Source: an uncultured Clostridia bacterium
GTDB taxonomy: Bacteria; Bacillota; Clostridia; Oscillospirales; Ruminococcaceae
DNA length: 40,397 nt
Assembly: GCA_947628655.1 (NCBI GenBank)
Contig: CANRAS010000018.1
Span: 1-40,397, forward strand
Direction: 5' to 3'
Notes under the pieces: model-generated
Database searches by the model: none
The model's input: only the letters and a program-made list of their open reading frames with translations
What the model was told of the DNA's origin: nothing
Translations under genes and position numbers: made by a program
Shown here: one piece after another, positions 22,129 through 31,673 of the stretch
Numbering within the stretch: position 1 is the stretch's first letter
How the letters are laid out: the number at the start of each line of letters is the position of its first letter

Positions 22129-22854
22129 ATGATAGGTTTAGGCACGATAATAAATAGCGCAGCTATCGTCATAGGCGGTGTTGTCGGTCATTTTACGGGA
22201 AAACTGTTCAAGCCCGAACAGCAGTCGGCGCTGAATAAGACCTGCGGAATAAGCGTGCTTTTTATCGCGATAGCGGGCGCAATGCAGGGTATGCTTTCAA
22301 TTGACGGCAATTCGCTTTTGAGCGGGAAATCAATGCTTGTTGTGCTTTGCCTTGCAATCGGCACAATTATCGGCGAACTTATCGGAATTGAAAAGGGTTT
22401 TGAACGCTTTGGCGAATGGCTGAAAGCTAAGACAGGCAACAGCGGGGATAAAGAGTTTGTAAACGCGTTTGTCACCGCGTCGCTTACTGTCTGCATTGGA
22501 GCAATGGCGATTGTCGGGGCAATTCAAGACGGGATTTCGGGGGATTACTCAACGCTTGTTGTGAAGTCCGTGCTGGACTTTATCATCATAGCGGTTATGA
22601 CTTCGTCGCTTGGGAAAGGGTGCGGGTTTTCGGCGATACCCGTGTTTGTTTTCGAGGGAGCAATTACATTGCTTGCGAGATTAGTTTCGCCGGTTATGAC
22701 GGAACTTGCAACGGCGTATCTGTCGCTTATCGGCTCGATACTGATTTTCTGCGTCGGCGTTAATCTCGTGTGGGGAAAGACGGTGCGCGTCGCGAATATG
22801 TTACCGAGCGTTGTTTTGGCGGTAGTCGCGGCGTACGCGCCGTGGAAGTGGTGA
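22129..22854 (+). CDS. DUF554 family integral membrane protein
   Basis: This 241-residue protein starts at the ATG behind AAAAAGGTG; a GTG 9 bp upstream overlaps that site and is less likely. It is almost entirely hydrophobic, with about seven membrane segments. The hallmarks of DUF554 (YdfK-like) proteins are visible: GTIINSAAIVIGGVVGHFTG at the start, the G-E-x-x-G-I-E block (GELIGIEKGFERFGEWL), and TASLTVCIGAMAIVGAIQDG. It is a conserved family in Firmicutes, probably a transporter-like protein, with no proven function. It is monocistronic. Confidence 0.88.
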   Translation: MIGLGTIINSAAIVIGGVVGHFTGKLFKPEQQSALNKTCGISVLFIAIAGAMQGMLSIDGNSLLSGKSMLVVLCLAIGTIIGELIGIEKGFERFGEWLKAKTGNSGDKEFVNAFVTASLTVCIGAMAIVGAIQDGISGDYSTLVVKSVLDFIIIAVMTSSLGKGCGFSAIPVFVFEGAITLLARLVSPVMTELATAYLSLIGSILIFCVGVNLVWGKTVRVANMLPSVVLAVVAAYAPWKW

Positions 22855-22937
22855 TTAGAGGTAAGAAGTAAGATGTAAGAGGTAAGGGTGCGCTGTTGCG
22901 CAGTTTATAGTTAAGAGTGCAAAGTGAATAGTATTAG
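22855..22937 (+). repeat. Heptanucleotide tract after the DUF554 gene
   Basis: TTAGAGGTAAGAAGTAAGAT and similar units start 2 bp after the stop codon. A GTGCGCTGTTGCGCA mini-hairpin follows, then units of the AGAGTGCAAAGTGAATAG type. It leads straight into a GC-rich composite repeat. Confidence 0.65.
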
Positions 22938-23280
22938 GTGCGCCCTGTTTCGCTTTGCTGTCGGCGCATCGTGCGCCGACTTTGGGCGAAACGGTAGCGG
23001 CGTCCTGCCGCTACCTTGCGGGCGCGATTAGATTGTCCTTTAATTAATACGCCCCTGCACCACGGTGCAGGGGTGCTTTTTTCGCGCGGTATGGCGTTGC
23101 TCAATTCACGCGCCCCATTCCCTTATCCCGCATTAGTTTACCGCCCCGCGTCAAACGCGCCCTTACCGCCCGTACCGCGCCGTTGCCCGACCGCCCGCAA
23201 TTCGCCTGACGGCGAATTAACGGCGCTTACGCGCCGTTGTTTTGCGCGTTGCGCAAAACGCGGGCTATGTAACTTCGCGC
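22938..23280 (+). repeat. Composite GC-rich palindromic repeat (families A+B), copy 2
   Basis: It matches 14-335 in order and orientation: the GGCGCATCGTGCGCC hairpin, the GTAGCGG...CCGCTAC hairpin, TTAGATTGTC, then GCTCAATTCACGCGCCCC and the GACGGCGAATTAACGG end. Between the halves is an extra small hairpin, CCCCTGCACCACGGTGCAGGGG. There is no gene. Confidence 0.8.
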
Positions 23281-23327
23281 GTTGCTCAATTCAAGCACGC
23301 CCCGCCGACGCCGTGGCAATGCGTATA

Positions 23328-24185
23328 TTATAAACTCTCAACTATAAACTTCGCTAATCTAATATAATCCTCTAACGACAATTCTTCAGCCCTAGCCGTA
23401 GGCGATAACTGCGCATTTTCCAAAAGACTGGCGATTTCCGCTTTGGTCGCGTGCAGGCTCGCGGAAAGCGGGTTCACAAGCTGTTTCCTCCGTTGTGAAA
23501 AGCCCGCCCTGATAATGCTGAACAGAATATTTTCTTCGCGTTCGGACAGCGGACGCGCTTTTTTTATGTCAAGCCGAATTACCGTGCTGTCAACGTTCGG
23601 CGAGGGCATAAAACTTCCGCGGTTTACGCGAAACAGCGTTTTCGGCTCGCTGTAGTAATTCACCGCGTAGGTTATCGCTCCGCATTCGCGCGTACCCGTC
23701 TTTGCGCAGATACGCTCCGCCGCCTCTTTTTGCACCATTACCGTCATAGAACTAATCGGCAGACGGCTTTCGAGAACTTTCATTATCACGGGCGATGTGA
23801 TGTAATACGGCAGGTTCGCGCAGATTATTGTTTCACGTCCGCCGAATTTTTCCGCGATAATTTCCGCAAGGTCGGTTTTCATTACATCGGCAAATATCAC
23901 GTCAACATTGTCAAAGTCCGCGAGAGTTTCATCGAGAATAGGTTTCAGCCGTTCGTCAATCTCCACCGCCGTTACCCTCTCGCACCGCGCGGCAAGTTCT
24001 CTTGTGAGAACGCCTACGCCCGTGCCGATTTCCAATGCGCAGACGCCCTCTTTCGCCCCGCCCCGCTCCGCGATATTCGGACAGACGGACGGGTTTATCA
24101 GGAAATTTTGACCCAATGATTTTGAAAACGTAAACCCGTTTTTCTCAAACAGTTTCTTTATCGTGGAGATGTCTGTAAGTTTCAA
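23328..24185 (-). CDS. rsmA: 16S rRNA (adenine1518/1519-N6)-dimethyltransferase
   Basis: This 285-residue protein dimethylates the two adjacent adenosines in the 3' terminal helix of 16S rRNA. Visible hallmarks are the N-terminal FSKSLGQNFLIN, SAM motif I ALEIGTGVGVLTRELA, the acidic AVEID, and the catalytic NLPYYIT. The C-terminal FSQRRKQLVNPLS is also conserved. The start codon is TTG at 24185, preceded by GAGGGATATTAAC; no nearby ATG fits the family's N-terminus. It lies one base past the stop codon of the deaminase gene, so its ribosome binding site is inside that gene and the two are translationally coupled. Confidence 0.95.
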   Translation of the reverse strand: MKLTDISTIKKLFEKNGFTFSKSLGQNFLINPSVCPNIAERGGAKEGVCALEIGTGVGVLTRELAARCERVTAVEIDERLKPILDETLADFDNVDVIFADVMKTDLAEIIAEKFGGRETIICANLPYYITSPVIMKVLESRLPISSMTVMVQKEAAERICAKTGTRECGAITYAVNYYSEPKTLFRVNRGSFMPSPNVDSTVIRLDIKKARPLSEREENILFSIIRAGFSQRRKQLVNPLSASLHATKAEIASLLENAQLSPTARAEELSLEDYIRLAKFIVESL

Positions 24186-24186
24186 G

Positions 24187-24681
24187 TTAATATCCCTCGT
24201 TCAAGTCAAGGCTCGTGTCGTGTTCTATCCAATCGCTGACGTTGTAGACCGTGTATTCCGTCGGAGTATTCCGCACAATTACCTTTTCCAGTCCCGCGTT
24301 TATAATCAGCCTCTTGCACATTGAGCAAGGCTCTACGCCGCCGTCAAGTTCGCCTGTTTTGCCGTCAAGACCCGCTAAGTAAATAACAGCGCCTATCATT
24401 GAAGTCCGCGGCGCGGAGATTATACAGTTCGCCTCCGCGTGAACGGAACGGCAAAGTTCGTATCTTTGACCGCGCGGAACATTCAGCTTTTCGCGCATAC
24501 ACGACATTAAATCCGTGCAGTTAGCGCGCCCGCGCGGCGCACCGTTATATCCCGTTGAGATTATCTCGTCGTTCTGCACGATTATCGCGCCGAACAGCCG
24601 CCGCAGGCAAGTACTGCGCTCGGCGACAGTCTGCGCTATATCCAAGTAGTAATTGTTCTTATCCTTGCGTACGTTGCTCAT
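24187..24681 (-). CDS. dCMP deaminase family protein
   Basis: This 164-residue zinc-dependent deaminase likely converts dCMP to dUMP for thymidylate synthesis; ComEB of competent Firmicutes belongs to the same family. Zinc and catalytic residues are His81 and Glu83 (SVHAEANCI) plus Cys119 and Cys122 (EPCSMC). The N-terminal AQTVAERSTCLRRLFGAIIV and TGYNGAPRG are family-typical. AAAGGAG precedes the ATG. It is first in a two-gene operon with rsmA. Confidence 0.9.
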   Translation of the reverse strand: MSNVRKDKNNYYLDIAQTVAERSTCLRRLFGAIIVQNDEIISTGYNGAPRGRANCTDLMSCMREKLNVPRGQRYELCRSVHAEANCIISAPRTSMIGAVIYLAGLDGKTGELDGGVEPCSMCKRLIINAGLEKVIVRNTPTEYTVYNVSDWIEHDTSLDLNEGY

Positions 24682-24701
24682 AATTCAGGCACTCCTTTCA
24701 A

Positions 24702-24845
24702 GTGGCTAGAGAATAGTAGCTAGTAGTTAGTTTAGGTGCGCCCTGTTTCGCTTTGCTGTCGGCGCATCGTGCGCCGACTTTGGGCGAAACGGTAGCGGCG
24801 TCCTGCCGCTACCTTACGGGCGCAATTTAGATTGTCTTTAAGTTT
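24702..24845 (+). repeat. Heptanucleotide tract plus GC-rich repeat family A, copy 3
   Basis: CTAGAGAATAGTAGCTAGTA-type units are followed directly by family A (24736-24823: the GGCGCATCGTGCGCC and GTAGCGG...CCGCTAC hairpins), then TTAGATTGTCTTTAAG. Family B is absent here, so the composite can be split. The remaining sequence up to 25060 shows no gene. Confidence 0.75.
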
Positions 24846-25060
24846 AGAGGTTGATTTTCTCGGCTGTATGGGAATTTGATTTTTACGGTTACTGTTGAAC
24901 GTGAATGTTTGTGTGGAAAAAAAACGAGCGTTGGGCGTATACTAATCTCTAATCTCAAAACAACTAACAACTATATTATAGCACTATTCGGCGGGTATGT
25001 CAACAAAAGAACTAAAATTTCGTTTATTTGTCCGAAAGTTCTATAAAACTGCGGTGTCTT

Positions 25061-25093
25061 ATGACAGACTTTTCGCGGGAAATGTTGTATTAT
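25061..25093 (+). promoter_or_regulatory. Candidate Spo0A-type promoter of spoIIE
   Basis: ATGACA (25061-25066) and TATTAT (25088-25093) are separated by 21 bp rather than 17. Wide spacing of this kind is known for Spo0A-activated sigma-A promoters such as those of spoIIE and spoIIG in Bacillus. A sequence near 25029-25037 (TTGTCCGAAA) is one base away from a Spo0A box (TGTCGAA with an inserted C). The assignment is tentative. Confidence 0.45.
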
Positions 25094-25132
25094 TAAACCA
25101 ATAGGACTTTTAAAATGAGGGGAAGTATATTT

Positions 25133-27403
25133 ATGACGGAAAAAGTAATTCAAAAGAAAAACCGTACTCGGCTGAAAACGGGATTTTCGGCGGAGCATAT
25201 CGGACTTGGCGTTTTGGCGGTTTTAATGGAACTCGGCAGTTCCGTGTTTTCTGCCGCGCCGGCGTCGGCGGCGCTGGCGGCGGGACTTAGCGGGAGCGCG
25301 TCGCTTTGCGTAATGATAGGCGGGATTTTCGGCGCAATGCTCAAAGGATTTCCCGCGTGTTTTGCGGGAGTGGGCGCTGTCGGAATTGTAATGGCGGCGC
25401 GCCTTGTTCCCGACTTGGGCAGACCGCGCCTCGGCATTGCCGTCCGCGCAGGCGGCGCGGTAATGGGAGTGTTCTTTTCGCGGGTTTCGGAAGTTTCAAA
25501 CGCGTCAGAAATGCTTTCCGTGCTTGTCGCGGCGATAAGTTCGGGGGTGTTTGCGGTGTGTACGGCGGTTTTGTTCCCGCCGTCGCAAAAAACACGGCGG
25601 AGCGAGTGGGCTGACGACGGTTCTCCTCGGCGGGCGTTCGCGCTTTGTATCGTGTGCGCGGGCGCGTTTATGTGTCTTGGCGCGTTAAATTATTCCTACA
25701 TAAACATCGGACGCACGCTTATGAGTTTTGTTATACTCGCGGTATCCGCGCAGGCGGGGGCGGCGCGCGGTGCGCTTATTGCCGTTCCCGCGCTCTGCGG
25801 ACTTTGCCTTTCATCGGCGGGGAGTGAAATCGGCGCGGGCGCAGGCGTTGCGGCGGTGTGCGCAATGGCAAGCCTTGCTCTCGAAAAGAAAGGCAAGGCT
25901 GTGCGCGCGGCAGGCTTTGTGTTTATGTGCGCGGCGGGAATGTTGGTCGCGGAAAGCGAGGACGGTTTTCGGCTTATCGCGGAATCCGCGGCGGCGGGCG
26001 TGCTGTTCGCGGTGTTGCCGTTCGAGAAAATCCGTGCGCCCGAAACGGGTTTTTCAGACAAGGGAATTGCCTCAATGATCGGTGCGCGGCTGAACTTCGC
26101 GGCGGACGCAATAGCGGGAATAGGCAGTGGAATATCGGCGGCGGCGGAAGTTCTCGACCGAAAATATTCGTCGAATATATCAGACGTAGCAGACCGCGCC
26201 GCCGACCGCGTTTGCCGTTCCTGCCCAAACTCAATGGTGTGCTGGGGACGGAAATACGAAACGTTCCACGGCGAATTTAACAGGCTTGCGGCCGTACTCC
26301 GCGCGGGCGGCGAACTCGGCGAGTTTTCGCTCTCTCCCGACGTCGCGGAGGAATGTGTGGACAGAGCGGGAGTGATACGCGCCGTAAAAACGGAATACGA
26401 GCGTTTCATTTCGGCGATGTCCGACGAACGCCGTGTGCGGGAACTGCGCAGGATATACACCGACCAGCTTATCGGCGTTCGGGATATTCTTCGGGATATG
26501 GGAAATCTAAGTACGCGGGTTTTATCCGAAACGCGGGATTTCCACGCCGAAGAACGCGCCGAAAAAATTCTCAAAAACAACGGCGTTGAACACCCGCAGG
26601 CGTTCGTTATGCGCGACAGAAACAACCGTTTGCGCTTTGAGGCATACGGCGAAAGCGAACCGCGCGTTACCCGCGAATATTTGGGCGGTCTGTTGTCAAA
26701 CGCGGTGGGCTGTGACATTGAACTGCCCGAAATCAGCGGGAGCGACGAGCGTTACCGCATAACCGCGTCGCAGAGAACGCGGCTTTGCGCAAAAGTCGGA
26801 GCGTATCAGCTCTGCAAGGGCGAAAACCGCGTCTGCGGGGACTGCTACGAATGTTTTACGGGCGCGGACGGCGCGTTTTACGTCGTATTATCGGACGGTA
26901 TGGGTACGGGCAGCCGCGCACGGGTTGATTCGACAATGGCGTGTACGGTAATGGCAAAACTTCTGAAAAGCGGAGTTACGCTGTCGGCGGCTCTCGAAAC
27001 GGTTAATACCGTGCTTATGGTGAAAAGCGCAGATGAAAGCTACGCCTCGCTTGACATTTGCAGGATAGACCTGAACAGCGGAGAGTGCGCGGTCTACAAA
27101 GCGGGCGCGTCAACTACTTACATCAAGTCCGATGAAAAGCTGATACGCGCCGCGCTTTCGTCGCCGCCTGCGGGTACGGGCGGGCGAATGACCGTTCCCG
27201 CGCAGAAATTTTTCGTGAAAAAGGGCGATGTTATCCTAATGATGACGGACGGCGCGTCGCCTGATGAACGCTGGCTTTCGCGGGAGCTTTCACGTCCCGA
27301 TGACCCGTGCGAACTTTCAAAGCGCGTCGCGAAAGCCGCGCGGACAGCGGCGAACGGGCGAGAGGACGATATTAGCGTAATAGCGGTGGTTGTTGGAAAG
27401 TAG
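25133..27403 (+). CDS. spoIIE: Stage II sporulation protein E (PP2C phosphatase)
   Basis: This 756-residue membrane phosphatase dephosphorylates SpoIIAA and so activates sigma-F in the forespore. The ATG at 25133 is chosen because GAGGGGAAG lies just before it; an ATG at 25115 has a weaker site. Residues about 25-300 hold many membrane helices, unusually rich in Ala and Gly. The central region has a Cys cluster (VCRSCPNSMVCW) and a predicted coiled-coil switch region (RVRELRRIYTDQLIGVRDIL). The C-terminal PP2C domain has metal-binding Asp588 (LSDGMGTGSRAR) and Asp706 (MMTDGASPDE), ending in NGREDDISVIAVVV. The length is a little below Bacillus SpoIIE (about 830). It is monocistronic. Confidence 0.95.
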   Translation: MTEKVIQKKNRTRLKTGFSAEHIGLGVLAVLMELGSSVFSAAPASAALAAGLSGSASLCVMIGGIFGAMLKGFPACFAGVGAVGIVMAARLVPDLGRPRLGIAVRAGGAVMGVFFSRVSEVSNASEMLSVLVAAISSGVFAVCTAVLFPPSQKTRRSEWADDGSPRRAFALCIVCAGAFMCLGALNYSYINIGRTLMSFVILAVSAQAGAARGALIAVPALCGLCLSSAGSEIGAGAGVAAVCAMASLALEKKGKAVRAAGFVFMCAAGMLVAESEDGFRLIAESAAAGVLFAVLPFEKIRAPETGFSDKGIASMIGARLNFAADAIAGIGSGISAAAEVLDRKYSSNISDVADRAADRVCRSCPNSMVCWGRKYETFHGEFNRLAAVLRAGGELGEFSLSPDVAEECVDRAGVIRAVKTEYERFISAMSDERRVRELRRIYTDQLIGVRDILRDMGNLSTRVLSETRDFHAEERAEKILKNNGVEHPQAFVMRDRNNRLRFEAYGESEPRVTREYLGGLLSNAVGCDIELPEISGSDERYRITASQRTRLCAKVGAYQLCKGENRVCGDCYECFTGADGAFYVVLSDGMGTGSRARVDSTMACTVMAKLLKSGVTLSAALETVNTVLMVKSADESYASLDICRIDLNSGECAVYKAGASTTYIKSDEKLIRAALSSPPAGTGGRMTVPAQKFFVKKGDVILMMTDGASPDERWLSRELSRPDDPCELSKRVAKAARTAANGREDDISVIAVVVGK

Positions 27404-27466
27404 AAGTAAGCGGTTAGAGGTAAGCAGTTAGAGGTAAGAGGTTAGAAGTAAGAGGTAAGAAAGTGG
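27404..27466 (+). repeat. Heptanucleotide tract after spoIIE
   Basis: Alternating GTTAGAGGTAAGCA, TTAGAAGTAAGAGG and TAAGAGG units start at the spoIIE stop codon (TAG is part of the tract). This is the same family as 13798-13858 but more degenerate. Confidence 0.7.
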
Positions 27467-27504
27467 CGTAGAGCCACGATTTAACTAGTCGCCGCAGGCG
27501 AGGA

Positions 27505-28150
27505 AAAGTTTCGTCCACCTTTTCAAAGGTGGCGGGGGTCACGGGGGCAGAGCCCCCGTGTCGCCGCGAAGCGGCGAAACCAACAGCCGCCGAAAGGCGG
27601 CTGTTATCAAGTTACGAGGTGCAGCTTTTCCCGCGCCTGACCGAATTTCCCCCGTAAGGGGGAAAGAGGGAAAGGCGCGAGGAAAAGCTGCCAAAGGCGC
27701 GTTGGAGTTCGGCGCATAGGGAACAGCAGGCGCGTTACGGTTTGCCGTCGTTTGGCGTTAGCCAAACGACCCCGCCGTCAGGCGGGGTGAAATTCGCTTT
27801 AGCGAATTTCAGACGGCAAACCGTCGCGTTTTCGAGTGCACCAGACTTCGCCCCCTTACGGGGGCGAAGTGGGTGCGCGAGAAAACGCCCACCGCGATAA
27901 GGGGGCGTTATGACCCAAAGCCACACCGTCCCAGCCGTCAAAAGTCGCCTAACCGCTGTAAAGGCGCGTTCGGCGTTGCTCAATTCGCGCACCCCTTGCC
28001 CTTATCCCGCGTTAGTTTGCCGTCCCGCGTCAAACGCGCCTGCACCGCCGTGTACGCGCCTTTGCCCGACCGCCCGCAATTCGCCTGACGGCGAATTAAC
28101 GGCGCTTACGCGCCGTTGTTTTGCGCGTTGCGCAAAACGCGGGCTAAGCG
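27505..28150. repeat. GC-rich palindromic repeats (families E, D and B)
   Basis: Family E at 27505-27580 (repeat of 13926-14003) has CACGGGGGCAGAGCCCCCGTG. Then come AGCCGCCGAAAGGCGGCT and CCCCCGTAAGGGGG hairpins. Family D at 27728-27906 is repeated at 33112-33284, with GTTTGGCGTTAGCCAAAC, ACCCCGCCGTCAGGCGGGGT and TTCGCTTTAGCGAA. Family B without A lies at 27965-28150. No gene is supported in 27404-28275. Confidence 0.75.
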
Positions 28151-28275
28151 CCTCGCATTTCGCATACACCCCCGTATATTGTGTAAACGTTTTCCTGTTA
28201 CATCAATTTCATTGTGCAGAATTTACAAATATTCGGCGTGAAAATGTGAAAAGTCATAAAATATTAACAAAACCC

Positions 28276-28304
28276 TTGCAAATTTTGGGCATATATGATA
28301 CAAT
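28276..28304 (+). promoter_or_regulatory. Promoter of the glg operon
   Basis: TTGCAA (28276-28281), 17 bp, then TACAAT (28299-28304). The leader before glgB is about 113 nt. Confidence 0.8.
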
Positions 28305-28423
28305 GATTATATAAAAATCAGGTGTTAGGTTGGATTAGTTGAAAATAATCGTGAAAAGAAAATCGGTTTTATGTTTTTTGAATTTCAACCGTCGGCTGAT
28401 AACCTGAAGTTGGAGGTATAAAA

Positions 28424-30412
28424 ATGGCAATTGTTGTTCCCGAAAAATACAACGTGCCGCTCTATCTGTTCCATCAGGGCGAAAACGCACACGCGTATGA
28501 TTTTTTCGGTTCGCACAAGGAAACCGTGGACGGCAAAAGCGGAGTAGTGTTCAGATGCTGGGCGCCGCACGCTAAGTCGGTTAGCATTGTGGGAGATTTC
28601 AACCACTGGGACAGAACCCGTAACTGCATGAATAAAATCAGCGACGGCGGTATCTGGGAACTGTTCGTTACGGGTATCAAGCAGTATGACAACTATAAAT
28701 ACAGCGTTGAAGCGCCCGACGGGCTTATCAAGCTGAAAGCCGACCCTTACGGTTATCATATGGAACTGCGCCCGAACACGGCTACAAAGTTCTATGACCT
28801 TGACGGGTATAATTGGAAAGACGGCGCTTATCAGAAAAAACTCGCACAGTCGAGCGTTTACGAAAGTCCGATTAATATTTATGAAGTGAACGCGGGCTCG
28901 TGGAAACACAACGGCGAACATTATGTAAGCTATGAAATGCTCGCCGATGAACTTATTCCGTATGTTAAGGAAATGGGTTATACTCACATCGAACTTATGC
29001 CGATAGGAGAATATCCGTTCGACGGTTCGTGGGGGTATCAGCAGATAGGATATTTTGCGCCCACGTCGCGTTTCGGTACGCCGCACGATTTTATGCGGTT
29101 CGTGGACAAGTGCCATCAGGCGGGTCTCGGCGTTATTATGGACTGGGTTCCCGCGCATTTCCCGAAAGACGCGGCGGGCTTGTACGAATGGGACGGCACA
29201 AGCTGTTATGAATACGAGGACCCGTTCCGCAGAGAGCATAAGAGCTGGGGTACGCACATCTTCAACTGGGGACTTCCCGAAGTGCAGAGTTTCCTTGTGT
29301 CCAACGCGAATTACTGGATTGAGAAATATCACATAGACGGCTTGCGAGTGGACGCTGTAGCGTCTATGCTGTACCTGGACTATGACAGGCGCGACGGAGA
29401 GTGGCGTCCGAACAACAAGGGCGGAAAGGAAAATCTGGAAGCTATCGCGTTCCTGCAAAAGCTGAACGCGGCGGTGTTCAAGGAACATCCGAACATTCTG
29501 ATGATAGCCGAGGAAAGCACCGCTTGGCCTATGGTAACAAAACCCGCGGACATCGGGGGCTTGGGCTTTAACTTCAAGTGGAATATGGGCTGGATGAACG
29601 ATATGCTCCGCTATATGAGCATGGATCCGCTCGGCAGACCTTATAATCACAATCTCGTGACGTTCTCGTTCTACTATGCGTTTTCTGAGAACTTCGTACT
29701 GCCGATAAGCCATGACGAGGTCGTTTACGGAAAGTGTTCAATGCTCGATAAAATGGGCGGTCCGCGCGAGTATAGATTTAATTCTATGCGGACGTTCTTA
29801 GGGTATATGATGGCGCACCCCGGCAAAAAGCTGATGTTTATGGGACAGGAATTTGCACAGTATAAAGAGTGGAATTTCCAGACTCAGCTGGACTGGGAAG
29901 TGCTTGAATTTGAACCGCACTATAAATATCATCAATATGTAAAGGCAATAAACAAGTTCTATCGTGAAAATCCCGCGCTGTGGGAGTGCGACACAAGCTG
30001 GGACGGTTTCCATTGGATTTCTGCGGAGGACAGCCAGAACTCCGTTATTGCGTTCAGACGTATCGCGAAGAACAAGGACGAGATTATCGTAGTGTGCAAC
30101 TTCCAGCCTGTTCGGCACGAGATTTACGAAATAGGCGTTCCGTACTATGCGGATTACGAAGAAGTGTTCTCGTCCGATGCGGTCGAGTTCGGAGGGAGCG
30201 GAATAACAAACGGTACTGTCACCGCAAAGGAAGAGCCTATGCACGACGAGCAGTACAGAATTACCCTTGATATACCGCCGATGTCCGCGATATACCTGAA
30301 ACCGAAAAATATCCGCGACCCGCACGCCGACGCGGAGGAAAAGGCAAAGGAAAAGCAACCCGCCAAGGAGAAATCCGAGGACGACGGCAAGGCTAAGGCT
30401 AAGAGCAAATAA
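28424..30412 (+). CDS. glgB: 1,4-alpha-glucan branching enzyme
   Basis: This GH13 enzyme introduces alpha-1,6 branches into glycogen. It has 662 residues. A CBM48 domain is near residues 35-110 (VVFRCWAPHAKSVSIVGDFN). The GH13 barrel has the nucleophile Asp310 (GLRVDAV), acid/base Glu363 (MIAEES) and His430-Asp431 (PISHDEV). GEYPFDGSWGYQ is a branching-enzyme hallmark. The C-terminal tail of about 35 residues is a run of Lys, Glu and Ala after the normal enzyme end, which is unusual. It is first gene of glgBCD, with an excellent GGAGGT site. Confidence 0.96.
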   Translation: MAIVVPEKYNVPLYLFHQGENAHAYDFFGSHKETVDGKSGVVFRCWAPHAKSVSIVGDFNHWDRTRNCMNKISDGGIWELFVTGIKQYDNYKYSVEAPDGLIKLKADPYGYHMELRPNTATKFYDLDGYNWKDGAYQKKLAQSSVYESPINIYEVNAGSWKHNGEHYVSYEMLADELIPYVKEMGYTHIELMPIGEYPFDGSWGYQQIGYFAPTSRFGTPHDFMRFVDKCHQAGLGVIMDWVPAHFPKDAAGLYEWDGTSCYEYEDPFRREHKSWGTHIFNWGLPEVQSFLVSNANYWIEKYHIDGLRVDAVASMLYLDYDRRDGEWRPNNKGGKENLEAIAFLQKLNAAVFKEHPNILMIAEESTAWPMVTKPADIGGLGFNFKWNMGWMNDMLRYMSMDPLGRPYNHNLVTFSFYYAFSENFVLPISHDEVVYGKCSMLDKMGGPREYRFNSMRTFLGYMMAHPGKKLMFMGQEFAQYKEWNFQTQLDWEVLEFEPHYKYHQYVKAINKFYRENPALWECDTSWDGFHWISAEDSQNSVIAFRRIAKNKDEIIVVCNFQPVRHEIYEIGVPYYADYEEVFSSDAVEFGGSGITNGTVTAKEEPMHDEQYRITLDIPPMSAIYLKPKNIRDPHADAEEKAKEKQPAKEKSEDDGKAKAKSK

Positions 30413-30449
30413 TTCCGAATTTAAAATATAAATCAAGGAGGAAGAAAAT

Positions 30450-31655
30450 ATGAACCACATTAAAAAAGAGTGCGTCGCTATGCTGCTTGCAGGCGGTCAG
30501 GGCAGCCGTTTGTATGCGTTGACGCAGGATATGGCAAAGCCTGCCGTACCTTTCGGCGGCAAATACCGTATCATTGATTTCCCGCTGTCGAACTGCGTTA
30601 ATTCGGGGATAGATACGGTCGGCGTTCTCACGCAGTATCAGCCGATGGTGCTTAACGAGTACATAGGCAACGGTCAGCCGTGGGGACTTGACAGAGCGCA
30701 CGGCGGCGTACACGTTCTCCCGCCGTATGAAACCGCGAGCGGAAAGAGCTGGTATTCGGGAACGGCGAACGCTATCTATCAGAACATCAGCTTTATCGAC
30801 CGCTACAATCCCGATTATGTGGCAGTCCTTTCGGGCGACCATATTTACAAGATGAACTACGGCAAAATGCTTGATTTCCACAAGCAGAAAAACGCGGACG
30901 CGACTATAGCGGTGCTTGAAGTTCCGTGGGAGGAAGCGTCGAGATTTGGCGTTATGAGCGTCGATGAAAACGACACTATCTACGAGTTTGCGGAGAAACC
31001 CGCAGAGCCGAAATCGAACTTGATTTCAATGGGCGTTTATGTGTTCACATGGGCTAAACTTCGCCGTTATCTTATCGAAAACGAAAACGACGAGGGAGCG
31101 ACTAAGGACTTCGGCAAGAACATTATCCCCGCGATGATGGATAACAACGAAAAAATGGTCGCTTACCGCTTTGACGGTTACTGGAAAGACGTCGGAACGA
31201 TAGATTCGCTTTGGGAGGCAAATATGGATATGCTCGACCCGAATGTTCCGCTTGATTTGCTTGACTATAGCTGGAAAATCTATTCGCGCAACCCGATTAT
31301 GCCTCCGCATTACGCAGGTCCGCAGTCGCGCATTGAGAACTCAATGATAGCCGAGGGGTGCGAGATAAACGGTATGATAGACTTCTCCGTGCTGTTTGCG
31401 GGAGTTACCGTTGAGGAGGGCGCTATTGTGCGCGACTCTATCATCATGCCGAATACGGTAATTAAAAAAGGCGCGGTTATCGAATATGCGATAGTCGGCG
31501 AGGACTGCGTTATCGGCGAGGGCGCACACATCGGCGAACGTCCCGAACTTATCGAGGACAAGTCGCAGTGGGGCGTGGCTGTTGTCGGACACCGTGTAAA
31601 CGTTTCGGACAAAGCCGTAGCTCCGCCAAAGGCTATGATTTCTAAGGATATATGA
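30450..31655 (+). CDS. glgC: Glucose-1-phosphate adenylyltransferase
   Basis: This 401-residue enzyme makes ADP-glucose, the glycogen precursor. The N-terminal nucleotidyltransferase motif is complete ([20 protein letters not shown]), followed by [20 protein letters not shown]. The substrate motif [12 protein letters not shown] is also present. The C-terminal third is a left-handed beta-helix. It is 37 bp after glgB with AAGGAGGAAG as ribosome binding site. In Firmicutes GlgC works with GlgD, encoded next. Confidence 0.96.
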   Translation: MNHIKKECVAMLLAGGQGSRLYALTQDMAKPAVPFGGKYRIIDFPLSNCVNSGIDTVGVLTQYQPMVLNEYIGNGQPWGLDRAHGGVHVLPPYETASGKSWYSGTANAIYQNISFIDRYNPDYVAVLSGDHIYKMNYGKMLDFHKQKNADATIAVLEVPWEEASRFGVMSVDENDTIYEFAEKPAEPKSNLISMGVYVFTWAKLRRYLIENENDEGATKDFGKNIIPAMMDNNEKMVAYRFDGYWKDVGTIDSLWEANMDMLDPNVPLDLLDYSWKIYSRNPIMPPHYAGPQSRIENSMIAEGCEINGMIDFSVLFAGVTVEEGAIVRDSIIMPNTVIKKGAVIEYAIVGEDCVIGEGAHIGERPELIEDKSQWGVAVVGHRVNVSDKAVAPPKAMISKDI

Positions 31656-31673
31656 TAGAGGAGGACGTTTGAT

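Noticed and set aside
28385-29713. Long minus-strand open frame opposite glgB
   Set aside because: It is a shadow of a clearly identified glgB gene and has no ribosome binding site or family motif.
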